30,316 bases of DNA from Thermohalobaculum sp964467005. GTDB taxonomy: Bacteria; Pseudomonadota; Alphaproteobacteria; Rhodobacterales; Rhodobacteraceae. The notes below the pieces were generated by a model. It did not search any database, was not told the origin of the DNA, and worked only from the letters and a program-made list of their open reading frames with translations. The stretch covers positions 1 through 30,316 of the forward strand of contig CAYXPI010000018.1 in the NCBI GenBank assembly GCA_964467005.1. The letters are read 5' to 3'. Position 1 is the stretch's first letter, and each line of letters begins with the position of its first letter. Position numbers and translations under genes: made by a program. This document shows positions 1-7,162 of the stretch, piece after piece.

Positions 1-713
1 ACCTTGTAGCGCATGGCAAGCTCGACGGACCGGGGCTGCAGCACCTTGGCGCCGAGGGAGGCGAGCTCGAGCATCTCCTCATAGGCGATGCGCTCGAGCT
101 TGCGGGCCCGGCGTTCGATCCGAGGATCGGTGGTGTAGACGCCGTCCACATCCGTGTAGATGTCGCAGCGCTCGGCGCTCAGCGCCGCCGCCAGCGCCAC
201 CGCCGTCGTGTCCGAGCCGCCGCGGCCGAGGGTGGCGATCCGCCCGTCCGGCCCGATGCCCTGAAAGCCCGCGACGACGGCGTGCAGCCCCTCGCAGAAT
301 TTGCGCGCGAGTGCCTCGGTCTCGATCGCCTCGATCCGCGCGGCGCCGTGGAGCCCCGAGGTGCGGATGGGGATCTGCCAGCCCTGCCACGAGCGCGCGG
401 GCACGCCCATCTCCTGAAGGACGAGGGCCATGAGGCCCGAGGTCACCTGCTCTCCGGAGGCGACCACCGCGTCGTACTCCCGCGCGTCGTAGAGCCCGGC
501 CTGCGTGCCGTCCTCGGGCGTCGCGGCCTCGCCCACCCAACCCACGAGCTCGTTCGTCCGCCCGGCCATGGCCGAGACGACGACGCAGAGATCGTGGCCC
601 GCCTCGGCCTCGCGGCGGACATGCTCGGCAGCGGCCCGGATGCGCGCGAGATCGGCGACGGAGGTGCCGCCGAACTTCATCACGAGCCGGGGCTTGGGCG
701 GGGCGGCGGTCAT
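1..713 (-). CDS. lysC: Aspartate kinase (aspartokinase), N-terminal part, cut by window edge
   Basis: Phosphorylates L-aspartate to 4-phospho-aspartate, the first step of the lysine, threonine, methionine and diaminopimelate pathway, in the cytoplasm. About 237 residues are visible. The N-terminus has the kinase motif KFGGTSV at about residues 13-19, followed by VVSAM and the GRGGSDTTA and DVDGVYTTDPR blocks that bind ATP and aspartate. The regulatory ACT domains lie beyond the window. The ATG at 713 is chosen because it opens about a dozen residues before the KFGGTS motif, as is usual. It lies 48 bases downstream of the marR gene on the same strand, so they may be co-transcribed, although no functional link is evident. 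Identification is secure. Confidence 0.96.
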   Translation of the reverse strand, partial: MTAAPPKPRLVMKFGGTSVADLARIRAAAEHVRREAEAGHDLCVVVSAMAGRTNELVGWVGEAATPEDGTQAGLYDAREYDAVVASGEQVTSGLMALVLQEMGVPARSWQGWQIPIRTSGLHGAARIEAIETEALARKFCEGLHAVVAGFQGIGPDGRIATLGRGGSDTTAVALAAALSAERCDIYTDVDGVYTTDPRIERRARKLERIAYEEMLELASLGAKVLQPRSVELAMRYK

Positions 714-761
714 CGGCCTTGGGGCCTCGCTTGCGGGGGTTGGGGAGCGAACGCTGGCCCG

Positions 762-1283
762 CTATATCCCGTGCCCGGGCGGAACTGCAAGGCGCGGCGC
801 CTCGCGCTCCGCCTGCGCCTGCGCGAGCCGGGCGGTCAGGTCTTCCAGCCGCGTCGTGAGCTCGGCGATCGCCGCCAGTCCGCCATACCGGGCGAAGCGC
901 GCGTCGAGCGCCGCGAGGGCGGCGCGGGCGTCCGCCATCACGCGCTCCCCTGCGGGCGTGAAGCGGATCACCTTGCGGTTCCGCCGCTCGGGATCCGGCG
1001 CAAGCGCGAGGAGGCCGGCCTTCTCCATCTCCCGCGCGGTCTTCGACACCATCTGCCGCGTGACGCCGAGGCGCCGCGCGATCTCGGCGGCGCTGGTCTC
1101 GCCGCAGTCGAGCTGTCCGAGAAAGCCGAGGGCGGCCGGGCTCACGCCGGCCCGATGACCCCGCTCGGCGAGCGCCTCCGACAGATGCTCGAGCAGCGCC
1201 CGTTCCGCCGCCAACAGCGCCTGGGCCAGGCGGAGCGACGCCCGCGAGGCGAGCGCGTCACTCGTCAATTCGTTTGACGACAT
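762..1283 (-). CDS. MarR-family transcriptional regulator
   Basis: A 173-residue protein with a MarR-type winged helix-turn-helix. The recognition region (SAAEIARRLGVTRQMVSKTAREMEK, given here only as a region at about residues 64-88) is followed by the wing, with PERRNRKVIRFTPAG. Such proteins are usually dimeric repressors that bind inverted repeats at their own promoter and at a divergent neighbour, and release DNA when a small ligand binds. It is divergent from a small membrane protein gene with 47 bases between starts. Two matching inverted repeats lie in and beside that gap, one covering codons 2-8 of this gene. The ATG at 1283 has only a weak purine-rich upstream site, so a later start is possible. 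The ligand cannot be told from the sequence. Confidence 0.88.
   Translation of the reverse strand: MSSNELTSDALASRASLRLAQALLAAERALLEHLSEALAERGHRAGVSPAALGFLGQLDCGETSAAEIARRLGVTRQMVSKTAREMEKAGLLALAPDPERRNRKVIRFTPAGERVMADARAALAALDARFARYGGLAAIAELTTRLEDLTARLAQAQAEREAPRLAVPPGHGI
1262..1280. promoter_or_regulatory. Inverted repeat, probable MarR operator 1
   Basis: TCGTCAA, five bases, TTGACGA: a perfect 7+7 inverted repeat centred at 1271. It has the same half-site core (GTCAA/TTGAC) and the same 5-base spacer as the second repeat centred at 1311. It lies inside the first codons of the MarR-family gene. That this is a binding site is inferred from symmetry and duplication. Confidence 0.6.
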
Positions 1284-1303
1284 CCGCCGCGCCCGAGTAG
1301 AGT
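1274..1303 (+). promoter_or_regulatory. Candidate sigma-70 promoter for the small membrane protein gene
   Basis: TTGACG at 1274-1279 (five of six to the -35 consensus), 18 bases, then TAGAGT at 1298-1303 (four of six to the -10 consensus). Transcription would begin near 1310, inside the second inverted repeat. The -35 box lies in the right half of the first repeat. This arrangement fits repression, but the promoter is called only from matches to consensus. Confidence 0.4.
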
Positions 1304-1319
1304 GTCAACCAAATTGACA
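1303..1319. promoter_or_regulatory. Inverted repeat, probable MarR operator 2
   Basis: TGTCAA, five bases, TTGACA: a perfect 6+6 inverted repeat centred at 1311, 40 bases (about four helical turns) from the first repeat. It lies in the divergent gap and touches the ribosome binding site AAGGAG (1319-1324) of the plus-strand gene. A MarR dimer bound here would cover the probable transcription start of that gene. Confidence 0.62.
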
Positions 1320-1330
1320 AGGAGCCGCCC

Positions 1331-1720
1331 GTGACCCTGGCCGCCGTCCTTCGCCTCAACGCCCTGTCCTGCCTCGTCTTCGGCGCCGTCTTCGCGCTCC
1401 GGCCCGAGGCGGTCGCGGCCTTTCTCGCCGAGGCCCCGGCGCCTGCGCTCGCCCTGCGGCTGCTCGGAATCGGGCTCATCGCCCATGCGGCGCATCTCGG
1501 CTGGGCCGCGGCCAGGGAGCGCCCCATCCGATGGGAGATCCGGTATCTCGCGCTTGCCGATGCCCTCTGGGTGGTGGCGACCCTCGGCCTGGTGGCCGGC
1601 GGCCTCTGGATCACCACGCCGGAGGGGATCGACGCGGCCATGGCGACGGCCGCGATGGTCGGTCTCCTCGGGTTCGCACAGATCCGGGCCTGGCGCATGG
1701 CGGCCGCGCCCCTCAGATAA
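1331..1720 (+). CDS. Small four-helix membrane protein of unknown function
   Basis: A 129-residue hydrophobic protein with about four membrane segments (roughly residues 8-28, 40-60, 73-93 and 105-122). I see no enzymatic motif and do not recognise the family with certainty. It starts with GTG, preceded at good spacing by AAGGAG (1319-1324). It is divergent from the MarR regulator and its promoter region carries the paired inverted repeats, so it is the likely regulatory target. Its stop overlaps the 3' end of the convergent HisA-like gene by 8 bases. Expression in response to a small molecule sensed by the MarR protein is an inference from context. Confidence 0.75.
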   Translation: MTLAAVLRLNALSCLVFGAVFALRPEAVAAFLAEAPAPALALRLLGIGLIAHAAHLGWAAARERPIRWEIRYLALADALWVVATLGLVAGGLWITTPEGIDAAMATAAMVGLLGFAQIRAWRMAAAPLR

Positions 1721-2456
1721 AGTCGGCGCGCCGTTCGGGCGCGGGGCGGGCGATGGCAAGCGCCTCGGCCAGCGTGAAGCTCTTGTCGAAAAGCGGACGG
1801 CCGACCAAAGCGCCAGCGATGTTGGGCATGTAGCGAAGGGTCGACAGGTCGTCGAGCGTCTTCACGAGGCCAGACGAGATCACGGGGATCCGCGTCTCCT
1901 CCGCGATCTTGGCGGTGAGCGCGAAGCTCGCCTCGGGCAGGTCGAGATCCCGGTCGATGTCGGTCACGATGAGGGCGGCGAGCGGTGTGCCTTCGAGCGC
2001 GTGCACGAGGTCGAGCGGCGCGAACATCGAGGGCTCGGACCAGCCCGCCACCATCACCCGCCCGCGATACACATCGAGGGACACCGCGTAGAAATCCGGC
2101 AGCTCCTTCGCGAGCGCCTTCACCCAATCGAGATTGTGGACCGCCGCGGCGCCGAACACGATGCGCCCGGCGCCCGCCTCGCGCCATTCGGCCACGGCGC
2201 TCCGGCTCGTCATGCCGCCCGCCACCTGCACCGGCACGCCGGCCTGGCGGATGATCGCGCCGATGATCGGGCCGTTGTCGCCGGAGCCGGCCACGGCGTC
2301 CAGATCCGTCACATGGAGCCAGTCCGCGCCGTCGGCCACCAGCGCCCGGGCCCGTTCCAGCGGATCGCCGTGCCACACCTCGGGGCGGTCGAGATGGCCG
2401 CGCTCCAGCGTCACGCAGCGGCCGCCGAGGAGCTGGAGTGTGGGATAGAGGATCAT
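1713..2456 (-). CDS. HisA-like TIM-barrel protein lacking the first catalytic Asp
   Basis: A 247-residue beta/alpha barrel of the HisA/HisF family. True HisA isomerises ProFAR to PRFAR in histidine synthesis with two catalytic aspartates. Seen here: the opening MILYPTLQL has Gln8 where HisA has the catalytic Asp of the AIDL motif. The second Asp (SLDVY) and the phosphate-binding parts (VAGGM, VTDIDRD, ISSGLV, GALVGRPL) are kept. ATG at 2456 is preceded by GGGAG. No his genes are adjacent; the upstream genes on the same strand are a uracil-DNA glycosylase and an NYN protein. Rhodobacteraceae are known to carry a divergent second HisA. I infer that this is such a paralogue with changed or lost activity rather than the histidine enzyme. 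Confidence 0.8.
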   Translation of the reverse strand: MILYPTLQLLGGRCVTLERGHLDRPEVWHGDPLERARALVADGADWLHVTDLDAVAGSGDNGPIIGAIIRQAGVPVQVAGGMTSRSAVAEWREAGAGRIVFGAAAVHNLDWVKALAKELPDFYAVSLDVYRGRVMVAGWSEPSMFAPLDLVHALEGTPLAALIVTDIDRDLDLPEASFALTAKIAEETRIPVISSGLVKTLDDLSTLRYMPNIAGALVGRPLFDKSFTLAEALAIARPAPERRADFI

Positions 2457-2544
2457 GGCGGTCTCCCGAGTGGCGAGTGTGGGTGGTGGGGCGTGGCCAG
2501 TATGCAACAAGTCGCCGGCGCGCGCACCCCCAACCGGGACGCGC

Positions 2545-3177
2545 TCAGCCGAGCTCGGCGCGCAGATCGGCGAAAACCCGATCGAACATCTCCGGCGTAA
2601 GGCGCCCTGTATTCGTGTTGTAACGAGAACAATGGTAGCTCGCTCGCACGCGAAGTCCCGCGACCTCGCCGAGGATGCCATGGGCGAAGGGCAGCGCCGC
2701 CGGCCGCGCGCCGAGGGCGCGCAGCGTGCTGTCATGGGCGATTTTTCCCAGCGTCACGATCTGGCGGAGGCGCGGGAGAGCGGCAATGCGCGCCGCGAGA
2801 TGCGGCCGGCAGGCCGCCACCTCCGCCGCCACGGGCTTGTTCTGGGGCGGCACGCAGCGCACCGCGTTGGTGATCATGCAGTCCGTGAGCGTCAGCCCGT
2901 CCGCAGCGTCGGCGCCGTAAAGGCCCTCGGAGAACCCGTGGCGCGCCAGCGTGGCGTAGAGGAGATCCCCCGCCCAATCGCCGGTGAAGGGTCGGCCGGT
3001 GCGGTTCGCGCCGGAGAGGCCGGGCGCCAGGCCCACGATAAGCACGCGGGCCGTGAGATCGCCGAAGCTCGGCACCGCGCCGTTGAACCAGTCGGGCTCT
3101 GCCTTGGCCTGGGCGGCGCGAAAGGCCGTGAGCCGCGGGCAGATCGGACAGTCGCGCGGCGGCTCAGCCGTCGCCAT
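2545..3177 (-). CDS. Uracil-DNA glycosylase, family 5 (UdgB)-like
   Basis: A 210-residue DNA repair glycosylase that removes uracil or related deaminated bases. The motif GLAPGLSGANRTG at about residues 49-61, followed by FTGDWAGD, resembles the family 5 signature GLAPAxxGxNRTGR. The terminal motif is SYHCSRYNTNTGR (180-192), with His182 at the usual HPS position but Cys instead of Pro. Cys10, Cys13, Cys108 and Cys123 match the four iron-sulfur ligands of families 4 and 5. The ATG overlaps the 3' end of the upstream NYN gene by 14 bases, suggesting coupled translation. Family 4 is the alternative, but ANRTG favours family 5. Confidence 0.88.
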   Translation of the reverse strand: MATAEPPRDCPICPRLTAFRAAQAKAEPDWFNGAVPSFGDLTARVLIVGLAPGLSGANRTGRPFTGDWAGDLLYATLARHGFSEGLYGADAADGLTLTDCMITNAVRCVPPQNKPVAAEVAACRPHLAARIAALPRLRQIVTLGKIAHDSTLRALGARPAALPFAHGILGEVAGLRVRASYHCSRYNTNTGRLTPEMFDRVFADLRAELG

Positions 3178-3748
3178 TCGCGGCGGGGCGCGCGTCGTCG
3201 GGGTTGGGCTCGCGCTGCGCCCTGGGGGGACGGCCGATCACGTCCCGGAGCTCGTCGAGCTCGATGAAATTGTCGGCCTGGCGGCGGAGATCGTCGGCGA
3301 TCATCGGCGGCTGGGATCGGATGGTGGAGACCACCGACACGCGCACACCCTTGCGCTGGATCGCGCTCACGAGGGGGCGGAAATCGCCGTCGCCCGAGAA
3401 AATGACGATGTGCTCCACATGGTCGGCCATCTCCATCGCGTCGATCGAGAGCTCGATGTCCATGTTGCCCTTGACCTTGCGCCGCCCGGTCGAATCAGTG
3501 AACTCCTTCGCCGGCTTCGTGACCAGGGTAAAACCGTTGTAGTCGAGCCAATCCACCAGCGGCCGGATCGGCGAGTACTCCTCGTTCTCGATAAGTGCGG
3601 TGTAATAAAATGCTCGCACCATTTTGCCGCGCCGCATAAATTCAGAGCGCAGAAGTTTGTAATCGATGTCGAAACCGAGAGCCTTGGTGGCGGCATACAA
3701 GTTCGAGCCATCGATAAAGAGTGCAAGCCGTTCGTCGCGATAAAACAT
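3164..3748 (-). CDS. NYN-domain (LabA/DUF88-like) PIN-fold protein
   Basis: A 194-residue protein with a PIN-like NYN fold, found in putative metal-dependent ribonucleases. The acidic residues typical of the fold are visible: FIDGSNLY near residues 11-18, GNMDIELSIDAME around residues 94-106 and SGDGDFRPL at about 118-126. The start at 3748 is chosen because the domain begins a few residues later and GAGGT lies just upstream. That start is fused to a 14-base perfect palindrome. The gene heads a minus-strand set with the glycosylase (14-base overlap) and the HisA-like gene. Around 3595-3675 base composition is clearly more AT-rich than its neighbours. The RNA target is unknown. Confidence 0.88.
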   Translation of the reverse strand: MFYRDERLALFIDGSNLYAATKALGFDIDYKLLRSEFMRRGKMVRAFYYTALIENEEYSPIRPLVDWLDYNGFTLVTKPAKEFTDSTGRRKVKGNMDIELSIDAMEMADHVEHIVIFSGDGDFRPLVSAIQRKGVRVSVVSTIRSQPPMIADDLRRQADNFIELDELRDVIGRPPRAQREPNPDDARPAANGDG

Positions 3749-3750
3749 GT

Positions 3751-3764
3751 CAACCTCGAGGTTG
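3751..3764. promoter_or_regulatory. 14-base perfect palindrome over the NYN gene ribosome binding site
   Basis: CAACCTCGAGGTTG is its own reverse complement. It ends two bases before the NYN start codon and includes the purine-rich GAGG that serves as its ribosome binding site. In the mRNA it could form a five-pair stem with a UCGA loop that hides the site, or it could be a protein-binding site on DNA. Function is inferred from position. Confidence 0.4.
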
Positions 3765-3873
3765 CGGATTTCCTGGAGTGTGCCACGCTTCTGTGGCGAG
3801 ATCACCCGGACCGAGCCGTTGTCGGGCGGGAGCGTTAACCGGTGCGAACGGCTTTGCCAACCTCCACGACACC

Positions 3874-4485
3874 ATGACGACGAGCGGAATGGAAGACGAC
3901 GTTTTCGTCGCGTTCGGCGCAAACTTATGTCGCGGAACGGACGGACCGGGGGCCACCTTAGAGGCGGCGCTGGCGCGGCTCGCGGCGACGCCGGGGATGA
4001 CCTTCCGCGCGCGCGCGGGGTGGTACGCCAGCCCCGCCTATCCGCCCGGCGCGGGGCCAGATTTCGTGAACGGCGTTGCGGCCTTCGCCACCCGGCTTTC
4101 GCCGGAGGACACGCTCGCCCGGCTCCACGAGGTGGAGGCGGCCCTGGGCCGGGTCCGGGGTGCGCGCTGGGGCCCGCGGGTGGTGGACCTCGATCTCCTG
4201 GCCCATGGCGCCACCGTGCGACCCGATTCGCCCACCCAAGCCGACTGGGCGGCGCTCGGCCCGTCGGACGCGGCGGGGCGGATGCCGGAGGGGCTCATCC
4301 TCCCCCATCCGCGGCTGGCGGAGCGGGCCTTCGTTCTCCTCCCATGGGCGGAGATCGCGCCGAGCTGGCGTCACCCCCTGACCGGTCGGAGCGTCGCGGA
4401 GATGGCGGCCGCCCTGCCGGCCGAGGAGGTGGCGGCCACGCGGCCCCTCGGCGCCCCCCTTGCGCCCCCGTCCGATCCTGTCTAA
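3874..4485 (+). CDS. folK: 2-amino-4-hydroxy-6-hydroxymethyldihydropteridine pyrophosphokinase
   Basis: Transfers pyrophosphate from ATP to 6-hydroxymethyl-7,8-dihydropterin in folate synthesis. The 203-residue protein shows the HPPK blocks in order: FGANL at about residues 14-18, the SPAYPP and DFVNGV region, RGARWGPRVVDLDLL (about 94-108, with the catalytic DLDL) and LPHPRLAERAFVLLPW (about 143-158). The ATG at 3874 has no obvious ribosome binding site. An ATG at 3889, five codons later, is an equally reasonable start. The gene is divergent from the NYN gene across about 125 bases and starts the long plus-strand housekeeping run, followed by rpoZ after 33 bases. Slightly longer than many FolK proteins because of a Pro/Ala-rich tail. 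Confidence 0.94.
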   Translation: MTTSGMEDDVFVAFGANLCRGTDGPGATLEAALARLAATPGMTFRARAGWYASPAYPPGAGPDFVNGVAAFATRLSPEDTLARLHEVEAALGRVRGARWGPRVVDLDLLAHGATVRPDSPTQADWAALGPSDAAGRMPEGLILPHPRLAERAFVLLPWAEIAPSWRHPLTGRSVAEMAAALPAEEVAATRPLGAPLAPPSDPV

Positions 4486-4518
4486 GAAGAGGGTTGTTCC
4501 ACGACATCGGAGGATCTC

Positions 4519-4881
4519 ATGGCGCGTGTCACGGTCGAGGATTGCGTCGACAAAGTGCAAAACCGGTTCGATCTGGTGATGCTCGCGGCCCATCGGGCGC
4601 GGGTGATCTCCTCCGGCGCGCCGATCACGGTGGAGCGGGAGAACGACAAGAACCCGGTGGTGGCGCTGCGCGAGATCGCCGCCGAGACGGTCGAGCCCGA
4701 GACGCTTCTCGAAGAGGCGATCGAGAGCAACCAGCGCCACATCGAGGTGGACGAGCCGGAGGAGGACAACATGGCCGCCCTCATGGCCCCCGGCGCCGCG
4801 CCGGGCGCACCGGCGCCGGCCTCCGACGAGCTCGACGAGGAGCGGCTTTTGCGCGCGCTCATGGCCGAGCAGGGAAAGTGA
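4519..4881 (+). CDS. rpoZ: DNA-directed RNA polymerase omega subunit
   Basis: The 120-residue omega subunit helps assemble RNA polymerase by holding the beta-prime subunit. The start MARVTVEDCVDKVQNRFDLV and the AAHRAR and VALREIA segments are diagnostic. A long acidic, Ala/Pro-rich tail follows residue 75, as in other alphaproteobacteria. CGGAGG lies a few bases before the ATG. Omega forms one of the ppGpp sites on proteobacterial RNA polymerase, and the ppGpp synthetase/hydrolase gene follows after 33 bases. This rpoZ-rel pairing is widespread and functionally meaningful. Confidence 0.97.
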   Translation: MARVTVEDCVDKVQNRFDLVMLAAHRARVISSGAPITVERENDKNPVVALREIAAETVEPETLLEEAIESNQRHIEVDEPEEDNMAALMAPGAAPGAPAPASDELDEERLLRALMAEQGK

Positions 4882-4914
4882 CGGGGCCGCGCGCCCCCGC
4901 AAGCCGGCGAGACG

Positions 4915-7113
4915 ATGATCCGCGCCTTCGAGCTCGTCGACCGCGTTAAGGAGTACAACCCGCAGACGGATGTCCAGCTCCTCCTGCGGGCGTATGTGTA
5001 CGGCGCGCAGAAGCACGGGGGCCAGACCCGGGCGAGCGGCGAGCCCTATTTCACCGGGCATCCCCTGGCGGTCGCGGCGATACTCACCGAGTTCCGCCTC
5101 GACGACGCGACCATCGTGACCGCCCTCCTCCACGACACGGTGGAGGACACCGACGCGACCGAGCCCGAGATCGCCCAGCTCTTCGGGCCGGAGATCGCGC
5201 GCCTTGTGGCCGGGGTGACCAAGCTGACCAAGCTCGAGCTCTCCTCGGCCGAGAGCGCCCAGGCGGAGAACTTCCGCAAGCTCCTCATCGCGATGGCCAA
5301 GGATGTGCGCGTGCTCCTCGTGAAGCTCGCGGACCGGCTGCACAACATGCAGACCATCGACCACCTGCCCCACGAGAAGCGCGCGCGCATCGCCCGGGAG
5401 ACGATGGAGATCTACGCCCCGCTTGCGGGCCGCATGGGCATGCAGAATATGCGCGAGCAGCTCGAGGACCTGGCCTTCGAGGTGCTGAACCCCGAGGGGC
5501 GGACCTCGATCCTCCGCCGGTTCCTGAAGCTCCGCCGCGCGACCGGCGACCTCGTGCCCGAGATCACACGCGAGATCCAGGAGACGCTCGACGCCGCCGG
5601 GATCCCGGCCAAGGTCGAGGGGCGGGAGAAGAAGCCGTACTCGGTTTGGCGGAAGATGGAGGAGAAGGAGACGTCGTTCTCCCAGCTCTCGGACATCTAC
5701 GGCTTTCGCGTGCTCTGCGAGAGCGACGCGGCCTGCTACGGCGCGCTCGGCGCGATCCACCGGCGCTGGCGCGCGGTGCCAGGGCGGTTCAAGGACTACA
5801 TTTCAGGGCCCAAGGCCAACGGCTACCGCTCGATCCACACCACGGTCTACGGCGCGCGGGCGATGCGGGTGGAGATCCAGATCCGCACCCGGGAGATGCA
5901 CGACGTGGCCGAGAGCGGGGTGGCGGCCCACTGGGCCTACAAGGACGGCGAGCGTGCGGCCAATCCCTTCGCCGTCGACCCCTTCAAGTGGCTCCGCGAT
6001 CTGGTGGCGCGGCTCGAGAAGGGCGACGCGCCCTCGGAGTTTCTCGAGCATGTGAAGCTCGACATGTTCAGCGACCAGGTCTTCTGCTTCACGCCCAAGG
6101 GAGACGTGGTGGGCCTGCCGCGCGGCGCCACCCCGATCGACTTTGCCTACGGCATTCACACCCGGGTGGGGGACCACTGCGCCGGCGCCCTGGTGGACGG
6201 GAACCGGGTGCCCCTTTGGTCGCGCCTGCGCAACGGCCAGCAGGTCGAGATCATCACCGCCCAGGGGCAGCGGCCGAGCCCCCATTGGCTCGACATGGCG
6301 CAGACCGGCCGCGCAAAATCCGCCATCCGCCGGGCGCTTCGCGACCAGCTGCGCGAGGGGGAGGTGGCGCTCGGCCGCGATCTTGTGCTCCAGGCCTTTG
6401 CGCGGGCGGGGCGCGAGGCCGGGGAGAAGACGCTGGCGGCCGCGGCCTCGGCGCTCACCTTCGCGGGTGTCGACGACCTCTTGGCGGCGGTGGCCCGGGG
6501 CGAGGTCGGTGCGCGCCGGGCGGTGCACGCCGTCTATCCCGACGATGTGGCCGCGCCCGAGCCCGCCGCCCCGCCCCAGGAACCCGCCATGCGGGTGCGC
6601 GGCCTTCGCCGCGGCCAGGCCGTGCGCTTCTGCCCGAGCTGCCTGCCGATCCCGGGCGACCGTGTGATCGGTCTCGCTCGGCGGAGCGGGGTGGAGGTCC
6701 ACGCGATCTCCTGCCCCCGCCTCGAGCAGTACGAGGACGCGCTCGAGCGGTGGCAGGATCTCGGCTGGGACCCAGAGGCGAGCGCCCAGGCGATCAACCT
6801 CGCGCGCATCTCCCTCACGCTGGCCAACATGCCCGGCGCGCTCGGGCATGCCTGCACCCTTCTCGGAGAGCGCGGCGCCAACATCGACAACCTCGTGATC
6901 ACGCAGCGAAAGCCCGATTTCTTTTTGATGAGCATCACGCTAGAAGTGCGGGACGTGAAGCACCTCTCGGGCATCCTCACCGCTCTTCGCGCGCAGAACT
7001 ATGTCAGTCAGGCGGAGCGGAGCGCGATGGGCGAGGAGCCCGCCTCCCGCAGTGCGGACCCTCGAGCGGGTGCCATGCCGGACGCGGTCCTGATGGGCCC
7101 CGTGCGGATGTGA
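4915..7113 (+). CDS. Bifunctional (p)ppGpp synthetase/hydrolase (RSH family)
   Basis: Makes and degrades the stringent-response alarmone. The 732-residue protein has the full RSH layout: HD hydrolase domain with intact HDxxED (His73, Asp74, Glu77, Asp78), synthetase domain (about 235-340, with RFKD at 291-294, GYRSIH and EIQIRT), TGS domain (about 385-450), a Cys-containing region (Cys573, Cys576, Cys600) and a C-terminal ACT domain (about 632-700). RFKD is the charge pattern of bifunctional enzymes; monofunctional RelA has an acidic version. Because the HD residues are kept, both activities are expected. It is usually the sole long RSH in alphaproteobacteria, named rel, relA/spoT or rsh. It follows rpoZ by 33 bases. 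Confidence 0.96.
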   Translation: MIRAFELVDRVKEYNPQTDVQLLLRAYVYGAQKHGGQTRASGEPYFTGHPLAVAAILTEFRLDDATIVTALLHDTVEDTDATEPEIAQLFGPEIARLVAGVTKLTKLELSSAESAQAENFRKLLIAMAKDVRVLLVKLADRLHNMQTIDHLPHEKRARIARETMEIYAPLAGRMGMQNMREQLEDLAFEVLNPEGRTSILRRFLKLRRATGDLVPEITREIQETLDAAGIPAKVEGREKKPYSVWRKMEEKETSFSQLSDIYGFRVLCESDAACYGALGAIHRRWRAVPGRFKDYISGPKANGYRSIHTTVYGARAMRVEIQIRTREMHDVAESGVAAHWAYKDGERAANPFAVDPFKWLRDLVARLEKGDAPSEFLEHVKLDMFSDQVFCFTPKGDVVGLPRGATPIDFAYGIHTRVGDHCAGALVDGNRVPLWSRLRNGQQVEIITAQGQRPSPHWLDMAQTGRAKSAIRRALRDQLREGEVALGRDLVLQAFARAGREAGEKTLAAAASALTFAGVDDLLAAVARGEVGARRAVHAVYPDDVAAPEPAAPPQEPAMRVRGLRRGQAVRFCPSCLPIPGDRVIGLARRSGVEVHAISCPRLEQYEDALERWQDLGWDPEASAQAINLARISLTLANMPGALGHACTLLGERGANIDNLVITQRKPDFFLMSITLEVRDVKHLSGILTALRAQNYVSQAERSAMGEEPASRSADPRAGAMPDAVLMGPVRM

Positions 7114-7162
7114 GCGGGATCGGCGCGTTGCCCAGGCATCCGGGCCACGAGAGGCGAGGCAG

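Noticed and set aside
282..1277. A 331-codon plus-strand frame over lysC and marR
   Set aside because: Composition is Arg/Gly/Ala-rich without motifs, while the opposite strand encodes clear aspartokinase and MarR proteins.
3958..5760. A 600-codon open frame on the minus strand across folK, rpoZ and rel
   Set aside because: It is opposite well-conserved genes, has Arg/His/Leu-rich low-complexity composition and no recognisable motif; GC-rich DNA leaves antisense frames open.
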